From Actinomycetota bacterium (GTDB lineage: Bacteria > Actinomycetota > Aquicultoria > Subteraquimicrobiales > UBA9087): 64,000 nt of DNA. A model generated the notes under the pieces. It did no database searches. It saw only the letters and a program-made list of their open reading frames with translations, and was not told the origin of the DNA. The position numbers and the translations under genes are program-made. The DNA is taken from the NCBI GenBank assembly GCA_030019215.1, contig JASEEZ010000005.1:26838-90837 (forward strand), in the 5' to 3' direction. How positions within the stretch are numbered: position 1 is the stretch's first letter; each line of letters begins with the position of its first letter. Shown here in pieces: positions 44,583-53,574 of the stretch.

Positions 44583-44868
44583 TGTTTACGCACATTGGTA
44601 ATACTTATATTGTTTGGGGCATCCCTCCGAGTGCTAGCTGCTGCGAGCCTACTCGCCGCGGCTCTCTCAGGGCGAACACCCTCCATAAGTTCGGGTCGGG
44701 CTGTTGCCGCCGCTGTTCGAGCCTTGCTCGCTTAACGGTTCTCGCAGATGCACTCTCCAGGATAACCCCAAATTACTATAGGAATTCCGCAGAGAGTGTA
44801 ACCAGTGTCTGCGATTAATACATCAGACGTTAGCAGCCCGTTGATCGATGATGTTAAGTGGTGGCCTC
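44583..44868. other. Structured gene-free region upstream of xerD
   Basis: 286 bp without a convincing gene. TTTGGGG (44,614-44,620) could pair with CCCCAAA (44,766-44,772). A second imperfect inverted repeat joins CGCAGATGCACTCTC (44,744-44,758) with GAGAGTG (44,793-44,799) and TCTGCG (44,808-44,813). GTTAGC near 44,830 resembles a recombination core but lacks a partner. It could be a mobile-element relic or a structured RNA; no family recognised. Confidence 0.4.
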
Positions 44869-45783
44869 ATGGAGCATCTTCGCAGGGAATGTCTCAATTA
44901 CCTGAGTGTAGAAAGGGGTCTTTCGGAAAATACGCTCAAGGCTTATGGGCGTGATCTCTCTGATTACCTTAGTCACCTGCGGAAAAAGGGTATCCTTTCT
45001 CCTGATGATGTTTCTTCCGTGACCATCCGGGATTATCTGAGCAGATTGAGGAATAGGGATTCGTCACCCGCGACCATCACCCGCAAATTGGCTGCCGTCA
45101 AGACCTTTCATAAATTCCTGGTGAGAGAGGGAGTGACCGATAAGCTTCCCGTTGCGGATTTCCGGTCACCCAAAATTCCCAGGAAACTACCCCGTGTTCT
45201 CCGAGTCGATCAGGTGGAACTTCTTTTAGATCAGCCCAAGGGCTCCAAGCCTACTGCCTTGAGGGACAAGGCCATTCTGGAGACGCTGTACGGTGCGGGA
45301 CTGCGCATCTCCGAGCTTCTCTCCCTGGATGTAGACGATGTTGACTTTGAGGAGGGTTATGTAAGATGTTTTGGCAAGGGATCTAAGGAGAGGATCATTC
45401 CGCTGGGAAGTCATGCTCTACGGGCCATAAGCGAGTACATAAAATGCGGTAAACCAATTCTTTGCAAAAAGTGCCCAACCCCAGCCCTTTTCGTGAATGC
45501 AAGGGGGAAGCGCCTGACTCGCCAGGGTTGCTGGAGAATATTAAAAGATTATGCTCTTCAGGCGGGGTTCAAGGAAATCCACCCTCATGTACTCAGGCAC
45601 TCCTTTGCCACTCATCTTCTGGAAGCCGGTGCGGATTTGAGAGCGGTGCAGGAGATGTTGGGTCACGCCAAAATCTCGACGACCCAGATATATACCCACG
45701 TCACTCGCGAACATTTGAGAGAGGTATATATGCAGGCACATCCCCGGGCGAGAATGACGCTAAGGGAAAAGACAATAGACTGA
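44869..45783 (+). CDS. xerD: Tyrosine recombinase XerD/XerC-type
   Basis: A 304-aa site-specific recombinase. N-terminal SAM-like DNA-binding domain (LRRECLNYLSVERGLSENTLKAY), catalytic domain with Arg in GAGLRISELLSL, Lys beta-hairpin, HVLRHSFATHLL, LGHAKIS and the nucleophile Tyr in TTQIYTHV. Length and context (NUDIX-xerD-deoB) fit the chromosome-dimer-resolution XerD rather than an integron integrase. ATG at 44,869 (GGTGG upstream) is favoured over ATG at 44,848/44,851. Confidence 0.93.
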   Translation: MEHLRRECLNYLSVERGLSENTLKAYGRDLSDYLSHLRKKGILSPDDVSSVTIRDYLSRLRNRDSSPATITRKLAAVKTFHKFLVREGVTDKLPVADFRSPKIPRKLPRVLRVDQVELLLDQPKGSKPTALRDKAILETLYGAGLRISELLSLDVDDVDFEEGYVRCFGKGSKERIIPLGSHALRAISEYIKCGKPILCKKCPTPALFVNARGKRLTRQGCWRILKDYALQAGFKEIHPHVLRHSFATHLLEAGADLRAVQEMLGHAKISTTQIYTHVTREHLREVYMQAHPRARMTLREKTID

Positions 45784-45798
45784 AGACCGAAGGAGAGG

Positions 45799-47004
45799 GT
45801 GAAGGTATCCGGCTTGGGTAGGAAATTCCAGATAAGACGAGTCATAATTGTGATTCTTGATAGCGTGGGGGTGGGTGAGCTTCCCGATGCTGTCCTCTAT
45901 GGGGACGAGGGGAGCAATACTTTGGTCAATACCGCCAGGGCAGTTGGCGGTCTTCATCTGCCGAATTTCCAGAAGCTCGGTTTGGGTAACATAGTTGATG
46001 TGGAAGGTGTCCCACCCGCGGAGAGGCCGTTGGCGGCTTTTGGAAAAATGGTCGAACGATCCGCTGGCAAGGACACGACCACCGGTCACTGGGAACTTAT
46101 GGGACTTTATCTCCCCGAACCCTTCCCCCTTTACCCCAATGGCTTTCCCCCAGAAATTGTGGGGGAGTTTGAGCAAAGGATAGGCCGAAAGGTGCTGGGC
46201 AATAAACCAGCTTCCGGAACCGAGATAATAAAAGAGCTGGGGGAGGAGCATCTTCGAACGGGTTACCCTATCCTTTATACCTCGGCGGACAGCGTCTTTC
46301 AGATTGCTGCCCACAAGGACATCATCCCCCTGGACGAGCTCTACCATATCTGCCGGGTGGCAAGAGGGATTTTAAAGGGGAAACACGGTGTAGGGCGGGT
46401 TATTGCCCGACCCTTTGTTGGTGAATCCGGAAGCTTTACCAGGACTGCCGAGCGCAAGGACTTTTCCCTTCAGCCTCCCTCAAAGACCGTCCTGGATTAT
46501 GCCCTTGGAGCCAGCATTCCTGTTTGGGGTGTGGGAAAAGTAGAGGAAATATTCGGAGGAAGGGGTTTTACGGAGTGCACCAAGACCGAGAACAATATGG
46601 ATGGAATGGACAAGATCGTTGGTTATGTTAAGGGGGTTGAGAATGGCATGGTCTTTGCCAATCTCATCGATTTCGACATGCTTTGGGGACACAGGAACGA
46701 TGTCCTGGGCTATGCTAAAGGTCTAGTTGAGGTTGATTGTAGGGTTCCTGAGATCCTGGGTCTTTTAAAGCCCTCTGATGTTTTAATTTTTACCGCTGAT
46801 CATGGTTGTGATCCGACGACGCCGAGTACCAATCATTCCCGGGAGTATGTTCCTTTGCTCATCTACGGTGAAAATATCGAGCGAGGTGCAAATGTTGGGA
46901 CGCGCCAGACCTTTGCTGATCTGGGAAAGAGTGTTGCCGATCTGCTGGGCTTTGATGCTCCGGTCAAAGGTCAGAGCTTTGCGGATGGAGTATTAAAGGA
47001 GTGA
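45799..47004 (+). CDS. deoB: Phosphopentomutase
   Basis: Interconverts ribose-1-P/ribose-5-P and the deoxy forms; 401 aa. Alkaline-phosphatase-fold metal sites: [27 protein letters not shown] (phosphorylated Thr region), [27 protein letters not shown] start with GAAGGAGAGG. It feeds nucleoside breakdown with the next gene, 3 bp away. Confidence 0.96.
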   Translation: MKVSGLGRKFQIRRVIIVILDSVGVGELPDAVLYGDEGSNTLVNTARAVGGLHLPNFQKLGLGNIVDVEGVPPAERPLAAFGKMVERSAGKDTTTGHWELMGLYLPEPFPLYPNGFPPEIVGEFEQRIGRKVLGNKPASGTEIIKELGEEHLRTGYPILYTSADSVFQIAAHKDIIPLDELYHICRVARGILKGKHGVGRVIARPFVGESGSFTRTAERKDFSLQPPSKTVLDYALGASIPVWGVGKVEEIFGGRGFTECTKTENNMDGMDKIVGYVKGVENGMVFANLIDFDMLWGHRNDVLGYAKGLVEVDCRVPEILGLLKPSDVLIFTADHGCDPTTPSTNHSREYVPLLIYGENIERGANVGTRQTFADLGKSVADLLGFDAPVKGQSFADGVLKE

Positions 47005-47007
47005 GGG

Positions 47008-48315
47008 ATGAGAGTTTATGACATTATCGCTAGAAAGAGAAATGGGGAGAAACTGACCGCTGAGGAGATCGACTTTATGGTACAGGGTTTCGTGAAGGAA
47101 GAGATACCCGACTATCAAATGTCCGCCCTTTTAATGGCTCTCTATATTAGGGGTCTTGACTCGCGGGAGACGCTGGATTTGACCGGTTCAATGGTGTCAT
47201 CCGGCGAGGTGATCGATCTTTCCTCCATTTCGGGGATAAAGGTCGACAAACACAGCACAGGCGGGGTGGGGGATAAGACCACTTTACTTCTGGCCCCGCT
47301 GGTCGCCGCCGCGGGCGTTCCCGTCGCCAAGATGTCCGGTCGAGGGCTGGGTCACACCGGTGGAACTCTGGACAAGCTGGAATCGATCCCCGGTCTCAAG
47401 GTCGATCTCTCCCGGGAGGAGTTTATTTCTCAAGTCAAAAAGATTGGAGTGGCGATAGCCGGAGCCACGGCGAGTATTGTTCCCGCCGACAAGAAAATCT
47501 ATGCGTTGCGGGATGCCACAGCTACGGTGTCCAGCACTCCACTCATCGCCAGCAGCGTGATGAGTAAGAAGATCGCAGGAGGAGCGGATGCCATCGTTCT
47601 CGATGTGAAGGTCGGTTCAGGCGCGTTTATGAAGACTTTGGAGGAAGCTCGGGAGCTGGCCGGGATGCTGGTTGATATCGGAAAGGGTGCCGGAAAAGAG
47701 ACGATTGCGTTGATCACCAACATGGATGAGCCCCTGGGGTTTGCTGTGGGCAACATTCTGGAGGTCAAAGAGGTCATCGATGCTTTGAAAGGGAAGGGTC
47801 CCACCGATCTGGTGGAACTTTGTCTGGTGCTCGGTTCCCACACACTTGTTTTAGGGAAGGTTGCTTCGAGCATCGAGGAGGCACAGGCGAGGTTACAGAA
47901 GATACTCAATTCAGGTGAGGCCCTGGAGAAATTCATCCAGCTCGTGCGATCTCAAGGCGGCGATCCTAAGATAGTTGAGGCCCCTGGTACGCTACCTCGA
48001 GCCAGGATAGTCTCCGATTACCTGGTGAAGGAGGAGGGATATCTGTCTTTTATTGACGCCGAGGCCGTGGGACGCGCTGCAATGGTCCTGGGGGCTGGGC
48101 GAACAACAAAGGAAGACAAGATCGATCCCACGGTGGGGGTAGTTTTTCGGCATAAGGTCGGGGGTTATGTTAAAAAGGGAGATGTTATGGCGGAAATTCA
48201 CGCCAATGATATGGACCAGCTTGACCAGGCGGACACAATCTTAGATAATGCAATCAATATTGCCGGAGAGCAGCCGGAGAAGAAACCACTAGTCTTGGAA
48301 ATAGTCGATGGCTGA
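47008..48315 (+). CDS. pdp: Pyrimidine-nucleoside phosphorylase
   Basis: Phosphorolysis of thymidine/uridine; 435 aa. Signature KHSTGGVGDKTTLLLAPLVAA and MSGRGLGHTGGTLDKLESIPG, VKVGSGAFM, and a C-terminal biotinyl-like domain (GGYVKKGDVMAEIHAND). This Firmicutes/actinobacterial type (Pdp) uses both uridine and thymidine; DeoA is the alternative name. Forms a nucleoside-salvage pair with deoB. Confidence 0.94.
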   Translation: MRVYDIIARKRNGEKLTAEEIDFMVQGFVKEEIPDYQMSALLMALYIRGLDSRETLDLTGSMVSSGEVIDLSSISGIKVDKHSTGGVGDKTTLLLAPLVAAAGVPVAKMSGRGLGHTGGTLDKLESIPGLKVDLSREEFISQVKKIGVAIAGATASIVPADKKIYALRDATATVSSTPLIASSVMSKKIAGGADAIVLDVKVGSGAFMKTLEEARELAGMLVDIGKGAGKETIALITNMDEPLGFAVGNILEVKEVIDALKGKGPTDLVELCLVLGSHTLVLGKVASSIEEAQARLQKILNSGEALEKFIQLVRSQGGDPKIVEAPGTLPRARIVSDYLVKEEGYLSFIDAEAVGRAAMVLGAGRTTKEDKIDPTVGVVFRHKVGGYVKKGDVMAEIHANDMDQLDQADTILDNAINIAGEQPEKKPLVLEIVDG

Positions 48316-48528
48316 TGGCAGATGGCTGATGGCAGATGGCCGATGGCCGATGGCCGATGGCTGATGGCTGAGGGCTTTTACTATCAGCTATCAAGGTCGT
48401 GAGGCCGAGCTATAGAGCGAATGATAGTGAGCGAGCCATATGCTATTAAGTGAGCAAAGCGAACGAGCTATATGCTATCAAGGTCGTGAGGCCGAGCTAT
48501 CTAGCTGTCGACTGGTGACGGAGGCAGA
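48316..48528. repeat. Tandem-word and direct-repeat tract upstream of cysK
   Basis: 48,306-48,370 is a degenerate tandem of GGCTGATGGCAGAT / GGCCGATGG units. A 27-bp direct repeat follows (48,387-48,413 = 48,474-48,500; core CAAGGTCGTGAGGCCGAG), separated by AGCGAATGATAGTGAGCGAG-type words. No ORF. It resembles the other word mosaics but uses a different vocabulary. Confidence 0.7.
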
Positions 48529-49410
48529 ATGGCTGAAAGCATCCTGGAGTTGATTGGCAACACCCCGGTTGTGAAGATAAATAGAATGAACCTCAATTCC
48601 AAGGTGACTATCTATGCCAAGCTCGAGGGGTTTAACCCGGGCGGCTCGGTCAAGGACCGCATCGGCAAGTATATGATAGAAAAAGCTGAGGAGACGGGGG
48701 AACTGACCAGGGATAAGATTATCCTGGAGGCGACCAGTGGAAACACCGGCATCGGACTTGCCATGGTCGCGACGGTGAAGGGTTACAGGTGTATGATAGT
48801 GATGCCCGAGTCGATGAGTATCGAGAGAAGGAAGGTCCTGAGGGCCTATGGTGCTGAGTTGGTGCTCACCCCGGCTGAAAGGGGCATGCACGGTGCCATT
48901 GTGAAGGCAGAGGAGATGGCAAAGGACACCAGATATTTTACCCCCAGCCAGTTTGCCAATCCCAATAATGTCCTGGCCCATTACGAGACGACAGGGGAGG
49001 AAATTGTCAGGCAGGTCGGGCACGTTGATGTTTTTGTGGCAGGCATCGGCACGAGCGGCACGGTTATGGGTGTGGGTAAGAGGCTGAGGGAAGTGAATCC
49101 CGATGTGAAGATCGTCGGCGTGGAGCCGTATCTCAACTCCAAGATTCAAGGGCTTAAGTGTTTGGGTGATGGTTACGTTCCACCTATCTTTGATCGAGGA
49201 ATCCTTACCGAGTTGACGAATGTTGCTGACGACGATGCCTTTCAAACCGCGAGGGAACTGGCTAAGGTGGAAGGAATATTCGCCGGTATTTCCTCGGGCG
49301 CGGCGATGTTTGAAGCTGCCAGACAGGCCAGCTCGATGACGGACGGCGTGATCGTCACCATCTTCCCCGACGGTGGAGACAGGTATCTGAGCACCGAACT
49401 CTTTGTATGA
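48529..49410 (+). CDS. cysK: O-acetylserine sulfhydrylase (cysteine synthase)
   Basis: PLP enzyme making cysteine from O-acetylserine and sulfide; 293 aa, a little short. PLP Lys in NPGGSVKDRIG, substrate loop EATSGNTGIGLAM, phosphate-binding GIGTSGTVMGVG. ATG behind GACGGAGGC. Stands alone between a repeat tract and an M50 protease. Cystathionine beta-synthase-like activity cannot be ruled out. Confidence 0.95.
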   Translation: MAESILELIGNTPVVKINRMNLNSKVTIYAKLEGFNPGGSVKDRIGKYMIEKAEETGELTRDKIILEATSGNTGIGLAMVATVKGYRCMIVMPESMSIERRKVLRAYGAELVLTPAERGMHGAIVKAEEMAKDTRYFTPSQFANPNNVLAHYETTGEEIVRQVGHVDVFVAGIGTSGTVMGVGKRLREVNPDVKIVGVEPYLNSKIQGLKCLGDGYVPPIFDRGILTELTNVADDDAFQTARELAKVEGIFAGISSGAAMFEAARQASSMTDGVIVTIFPDGGDRYLSTELFV

Positions 49411-49482
49411 TCCCTTTTGGCAAGGCACTTTGTAGCTTTCGAGACCTTTATTTTCATGTCCTAATTGATTTAAGGTGAGAAA

Positions 49483-50097
49483 TTGCCCATTTTACTGGAT
49501 CTTTTGCTGGTCGTTCCGGCCTTGTTGATTGCTGTAACCATTCATGAGTACTCCCACGGCAAGGTCGCCGATTTATTGGGAGACCCTACCCCTCGCCGCA
49601 GTGGGAGACTTTCCTTCAACCCCCTTAGTCACCTTGATTTTCTCGGTTCCCTGATGATTTTCTTGGTTCACATCGGCTGGGCGAAGCCCGTGCCTATTAA
49701 TCCGAGCTATTTTAGAGATCCGAATAGGGGAATGATGTACGTCGGGCTAGCTGGACCCCTGTCTAATCTTGTGATGGCATTCCTCGCCGGTCTTCCGCTG
49801 AGAGTGGGCTTGGTTGCGCCACACTCGCTTCTCTACTTTGTTTTTCTGTACATCATTGAAATAAACGTCGCTCTGGGCATCTTTAATTTAACTCCCATTC
49901 CTCCCCTTGATGGATCCAGAGTCGTCTCGGCACTTCTGCCTCCCAGGGCCCGGATGGCCTATTATTCCCTGGAGAGGTACGGGATATTAATTTTGATCCT
50001 TCTTTTGACCGTATTTAAATCCATATTCTTTGCGATTTTCATCCCGATTATCAATTTTCTGATGAATCTCGTTCTTCCCAGCGTTGGTTGGGGATAA
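49483..50097 (+). CDS. M50 site-2 protease-like membrane protein
   Basis: A 204-aa polytopic zinc protease of the short YwhC/Rip-like class. Zinc ligands: HEYSH in ITIHEYSHGK-like VTIHEYSHGK, and Asp in NLTPIPPLDGSRV. No PDZ domain. Five to six hydrophobic helices. TTG start with AAGGTGAGA. Directly upstream of trpS-scpAB, as in many Gram-positive genomes; substrate unknown. Confidence 0.92.
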   Translation: MPILLDLLLVVPALLIAVTIHEYSHGKVADLLGDPTPRRSGRLSFNPLSHLDFLGSLMIFLVHIGWAKPVPINPSYFRDPNRGMMYVGLAGPLSNLVMAFLAGLPLRVGLVAPHSLLYFVFLYIIEINVALGIFNLTPIPPLDGSRVVSALLPPRARMAYYSLERYGILILILLLTVFKSIFFAIFIPIINFLMNLVLPSVGWG

Positions 50098-50160
50098 AAT
50101 TAATTGAAGAACCAAAGGTAACTGTGTAAAAATAAGGTAGTCGAAAAGGGGGAATTCTGG

Positions 50161-51150
50161 TTGAGGAAGCGGGTACTGAGCGGAAACCGACCGACGGGCA
50201 AGCTACACATCGGACATTATCACGGGGCGTTGAAAAATTGGATTGAGTTACAGGACGAGTACGACTGTTTTTTCTTCGTCGCCGATTGGCATGCGCTGAC
50301 AACGACCTACGATGATGTGAGCAAGTTGAAGGACGATACTAAGGAAATGGTCATCGACTGGCTCGCTGTGGGGTTGGATCCTTTAAAGTGTGTTCTCTAT
50401 AGGCAGTCGGATATTCCAGAGGTAGCCGAACTCAGTCTCTATTTTTCAATGATCACTCCTTTATCCTGGCTGGAGCGGTGCCCAACCTATAAAGAGCAGC
50501 TTCAAGAACTCAAACAGAAGGAGATAGCCACCCACGGATTTATTGGTTATCCTGTTCTCCAGGCCGCCGACATCCTCATCGTTCACGCCAATTTCGTTCC
50601 CGTGGGGGAGGATCAGCTTCCTCACCTGGAATTAAGTCGAGAAATTGCCCGGAGATTCAACTATCTTTACGAGAATTATTTTGTCGAGCCTCAGGCGTTG
50701 CTCACCGAGGTCAAGAGACTCCCGGGCATCGATGGACGCAAGATGAGTAAGAGTTATGGTAACGCCATCTACTTATCCGATCCCCCCTCGGTGATAAAGA
50801 AGAAAGTCAGGATGATGATCACCGATCCCCAGAGAGTTCGACGGAAGGATCCGGGACATCCCAAGGTTTGTACCGTGTTTGCTCTCCATGAAGTCTACAG
50901 CTCCGATATTTTAGGGGACATCGAAGTCCAATGCCGGGAAGCGACGCGAGGATGCACGGAGTGCAAGGATATTCTGGCGGAGAGGATAAGCGACTCTTTG
51001 AAGGAGTTCAGGGCCCGTAGGGCACAGCTTGAGAAAGAACCTGGTCTGGTGCGCCAGGTTTTGGAACAGGGATCTCACAAAGCCAGACCGATTGCCAGAG
51101 CGACTCTGCGCGAGGTTCGCCAGCGACTTAATATAGAGCGGTGGGGGTAG
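50161..51150 (+). CDS. trpS: Tryptophanyl-tRNA synthetase
   Basis: Class I synthetase charging tRNA-Trp; 329 aa. HIGH motif in GNRPTGKLHIGHYHGAL and KMSKS in GRKMSKSYGNAI. TTG start with AAAGGGGG upstream. No T-box leader is visible in the 63-bp upstream gap. It overlaps the region before scpA. Confidence 0.96.
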   Translation: MRKRVLSGNRPTGKLHIGHYHGALKNWIELQDEYDCFFFVADWHALTTTYDDVSKLKDDTKEMVIDWLAVGLDPLKCVLYRQSDIPEVAELSLYFSMITPLSWLERCPTYKEQLQELKQKEIATHGFIGYPVLQAADILIVHANFVPVGEDQLPHLELSREIARRFNYLYENYFVEPQALLTEVKRLPGIDGRKMSKSYGNAIYLSDPPSVIKKKVRMMITDPQRVRRKDPGHPKVCTVFALHEVYSSDILGDIEVQCREATRGCTECKDILAERISDSLKEFRARRAQLEKEPGLVRQVLEQGSHKARPIARATLREVRQRLNIERWG

Positions 51151-51164
51151 CACAATTTGTGACC

Positions 51165-51890
51165 ATGGACTATCAGGTTAAGCTTGAGGTTTTTGAGGGA
51201 CCATTCGATCTACTCTTAACTCTCATATCCGAGCAGAAGCTGGATATTTGCGACATCCCCATTGCAAAGATCACCGAAGAGTACCTCACCTATTTGCAGA
51301 AAATGCGCGATTTGGACCTGGAGGTGGCCAGCGAGTTTTTGCTTGTGGCCGCCACCCTCCTTGAAATCAAGGCTCAAAGCCTTCTTCCCGTGGAGGAAGA
51401 GGAATGGGAGGAGGAGGTCTCTTTGGGAGAGTCTAGGGAGGCCCTAATTTTGAGGTTGCTCGAGTATAAGAAGTTTAAAAACGCTGCCCTTGAGCTCGCG
51501 GCAAGATTGGGGGCCGAAGGCAAGTTTTATCCGAGGGAGGCCGATCTGGAGGAGAGATTCGCCAAGCTTCTTCCTGGTTTTTTGAAGGAAGTCGACCCCG
51601 CCGAGCTCGCAGCCTTAATCACTTCTCTCTTGGCCAGGGGGGAGAAGGTCTTGATCGAGTCGGAGCATATTTCCTCCATGCCCATCGGCATCGATGAAAA
51701 GATGGATTTTGTGATGAAGAGACTCAGGAAAAAGGGTTCACAAAGTTTTAGGGAGCTCACGACCAGATGCAAGGAGAAAATAGAGGCGGCGGCGATCTTT
51801 TTAGCCTTGCTCGAGCTGTATAAGATGGGGTTGATTTCTCTTAGCCAGGCTGTGGTTTTTGGAGATATAGAGGTGAGGTTGAGTGCTTGA
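51165..51890 (+). CDS. scpA: Segregation and condensation protein A
   Basis: Kleisin subunit of the SMC-ScpAB condensin; 241 aa. N-terminal VKLEVFEGPFDLLLTLISEQKLDICDIPIAKI binds the SMC neck, and the C-terminal winged helix contacts the SMC head. ATG at 51,165, 14 bp after trpS; a GTG at 51,141 would overlap trpS. 8-bp overlap with scpB. Confidence 0.95.
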   Translation: MDYQVKLEVFEGPFDLLLTLISEQKLDICDIPIAKITEEYLTYLQKMRDLDLEVASEFLLVAATLLEIKAQSLLPVEEEEWEEEVSLGESREALILRLLEYKKFKNAALELAARLGAEGKFYPREADLEERFAKLLPGFLKEVDPAELAALITSLLARGEKVLIESEHISSMPIGIDEKMDFVMKRLRKKGSQSFRELTTRCKEKIEAAAIFLALLELYKMGLISLSQAVVFGDIEVRLSA

Positions 51891-52467
51891 ACTTGCTTCT
51901 CTCAGAGGAATAATTGAGGCTTTGCTTTTTGTGGCCAATGAATCCCTTTCTTTGCGGAAGATCAGTGAGATAGTGGAGGTTGACGAGGCCACTGTAAAGA
52001 GGGTAATCGATGAGCTTGTCGCGGAATATCGGGGGGAGAATCGAGGCTTTCAATTGAGAGAGGTCGCGGGGGGGTATAGATTGTTTACCCACCCGGGCTA
52101 TGCCAGCTACGTGGAGAAATTGGTTCTTTCCTTGGACCATCGCAGGATTACCCAGGCGGCCCTCGAAACGTTGGCCATCATCGCGTACAAACAACCGATA
52201 ACCAAAACAGAAATTGGTCGCATCAGGGGAGTTAATGTGGATACCGTTGTGAACTCTCTTTTGGAGAAGGAGTTAGTCAAAGAGGTGGGTCGACAGAACT
52301 CCCCGGGCCAGCCGATTCTTTATGGCACGAGCAAAGCTTTTCTCGAAGCCCTCGGTCTGAGAAGTCTGGATGATCTGCCTCCCCTAGAGGAATTCGCACC
52401 CGATGAGAGGACAAGGAGGCGGATAGAGCGGCGGTTAACCTCGGAACCAGTGGAAGGCGAGGAGTGA
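51883..52467 (+). CDS. scpB: Segregation and condensation protein B
   Basis: Winged-helix dimer that binds ScpA; 194 aa. Conserved ALLFVANESLSLRKISEI, LSLDHRRITQAALETLAIIAYKQPITKTEI, RGVNVD and VGRQNSPGQPILYGTS. GTG start overlapping the end of scpA. Followed by a repeat mosaic that separates it from rluB. Confidence 0.95.
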   Translation: MLELASLRGIIEALLFVANESLSLRKISEIVEVDEATVKRVIDELVAEYRGENRGFQLREVAGGYRLFTHPGYASYVEKLVLSLDHRRITQAALETLAIIAYKQPITKTEIGRIRGVNVDTVVNSLLEKELVKEVGRQNSPGQPILYGTSKAFLEALGLRSLDDLPPLEEFAPDERTRRRIERRLTSEPVEGEE

Positions 52468-52785
52468 ATCAGCTTCCAGTCACCAGTCGCCAGCCGCCAG
52501 CTTCCAGTTAGTCAGGAGTCGCCAGTCGGGAGTGGGGAGTCAGGGGCCAGCTCCCAGCTGTAAGCAAGATGGAGATTTATGGAGATCCATGGAGATATAT
52601 AGAGATTGGTGGAAACCTATCGAGATTGAGACTCTAAGCTTAAAGCCTCGAGCTCTAAGCTAAGGGTTTTGTCTCTAAGCTCCGTGCTCTAAGCTCTGAG
52701 CTGATAAGATCTGTCAACTGTGAACCGCCATCTGAAAACGAATAACTAATTTCGAATAACTAATAACGAGCACTGAGGTGTAAGT
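52468..52785. repeat. Mosaic of short degenerate tandem words between scpB and rluB (322-bp gap)
   Basis: No gene. Word blocks are CCAGTCACCAGTCGCCAGCCGCCAG, then GGAGATTTATGGAGATCCATGG (52,570-52,620), then the AAGCTCT block, then TCAACTGTGAACCG and TTTCGAATAACTAATAACG. Positions 52,632-52,718 are identical (87 bp) to 24,042-24,128. The last part runs into the rluB ribosome binding site GAGGTG. Confidence 0.75.
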
Positions 52786-52789
52786 AAGA

Positions 52790-53512
52790 TTGGAAAGATT
52801 GCAGAAGATAATGGCCAGAGCCGGTATCGCCTCCAGGCGCAAGTGTGAAAAGTTCATCCTGGAGGGACGGGTTAAAGTAAACAATGAGGTCATTCGAGAA
52901 CTTGGGGTAAAAGCCGATCCCGAGAGGGATACCGTTGAAGTCGATGGTAGGAAGATCGGTTTTGTGAGGGAGAAGGTTTATGTTGCATTGAATAAGCCGG
53001 CTGGTTATTTAACTTCGGTTACGGATCCCTTTGGCAGACCCACCGTTCTGGATTTGGTGGGGGAGAGGGAGGTCAGGATATTCCCTGTTGGCCGCCTCGA
53101 TATGGATACAGAAGGATTAATCCTACTCACGAACGATGGGGAACTGGCCTTCCGCCTGATGCATCCAAGATTCAAGGTGGAAAAGAGCTATCTGGCCGAA
53201 GTAAGGGGTTTCCCGGAGAACAACATCCTCGACTGTCTCAGGCGAGGCATAATTTTGGAAGACGGAGCCACTGCCCCCGCCAGGGTCAAAGTGGCGAAGA
53301 GGAATAGAGATTCAACGGAGATAGAGGTAACTATCAGGGAGGGGCGTAAGCGCCAGGTCAAGCGGATGTTTGAGAAGGTCGGCCACCCGGTTGTCAGATT
53401 GAAGCGTCTCTCTTTTGGCCCCGTACATTTGAAAGATTTGCCCCGTGGCCAGCACCGCATACTTCATCCCTATGAGGTGAGCGCCCTTTACAGGGCCGCC
53501 GCTTTAAAATAA
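52790..53512 (+). CDS. rluB: Pseudouridine synthase RluB/RsuA family
   Basis: A 240-aa rRNA pseudouridine synthase. N-terminal S4 domain (RLQKIMARAGIASRRKCEKFILEGRVKVN), catalytic Asp in GRLDMDTEGLILLTNDG, and the C-terminal EGRKRQVKRMFEKVGHPV. TTG start with GAGGTG. Its place after scpB matches the conserved scpA-scpB-rluB order. Confidence 0.95.
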   Translation: MERLQKIMARAGIASRRKCEKFILEGRVKVNNEVIRELGVKADPERDTVEVDGRKIGFVREKVYVALNKPAGYLTSVTDPFGRPTVLDLVGEREVRIFPVGRLDMDTEGLILLTNDGELAFRLMHPRFKVEKSYLAEVRGFPENNILDCLRRGIILEDGATAPARVKVAKRNRDSTEIEVTIREGRKRQVKRMFEKVGHPVVRLKRLSFGPVHLKDLPRGQHRILHPYEVSALYRAAALK

Positions 53513-53521
53513 CAAAAACCA

Positions 53522-53542
53522 TTATCACCTACGCGGTGATAA
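53522..53542 (+). other. Hairpin after rluB
   Basis: TTATCACC - TACGC - GGTGATAA, a perfect 8-bp stem 9 bp after the rluB stop. There is no T-run on the + strand, so it is a weak terminator or a processing signal at best. Confidence 0.4.
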
Positions 53543-53574
53543 GTGGTGATACTGGGAATTAGAGGGAGGAAGTG

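Noticed and set aside
44582..44818. Small ORF of 78 aa before xerD
   Set aside because: Cys/Arg-rich low-complexity translation over inverted repeats, no ribosome binding site.
44869..45783. XerD-like recombinase as the integron integrase for the attC-like sites
   Set aside because: Its length and the NUDIX-xerD-deoB context fit the housekeeping recombinase, and it lies ~10 kb from the nearest attC-like site. I saw no additional domain typical of IntI, but could not test this formally.
50098..50160. T-box leader before trpS
   Set aside because: The gap is only 63 bp and has no AGGGTGGnACCGCG core or specifier hairpin.
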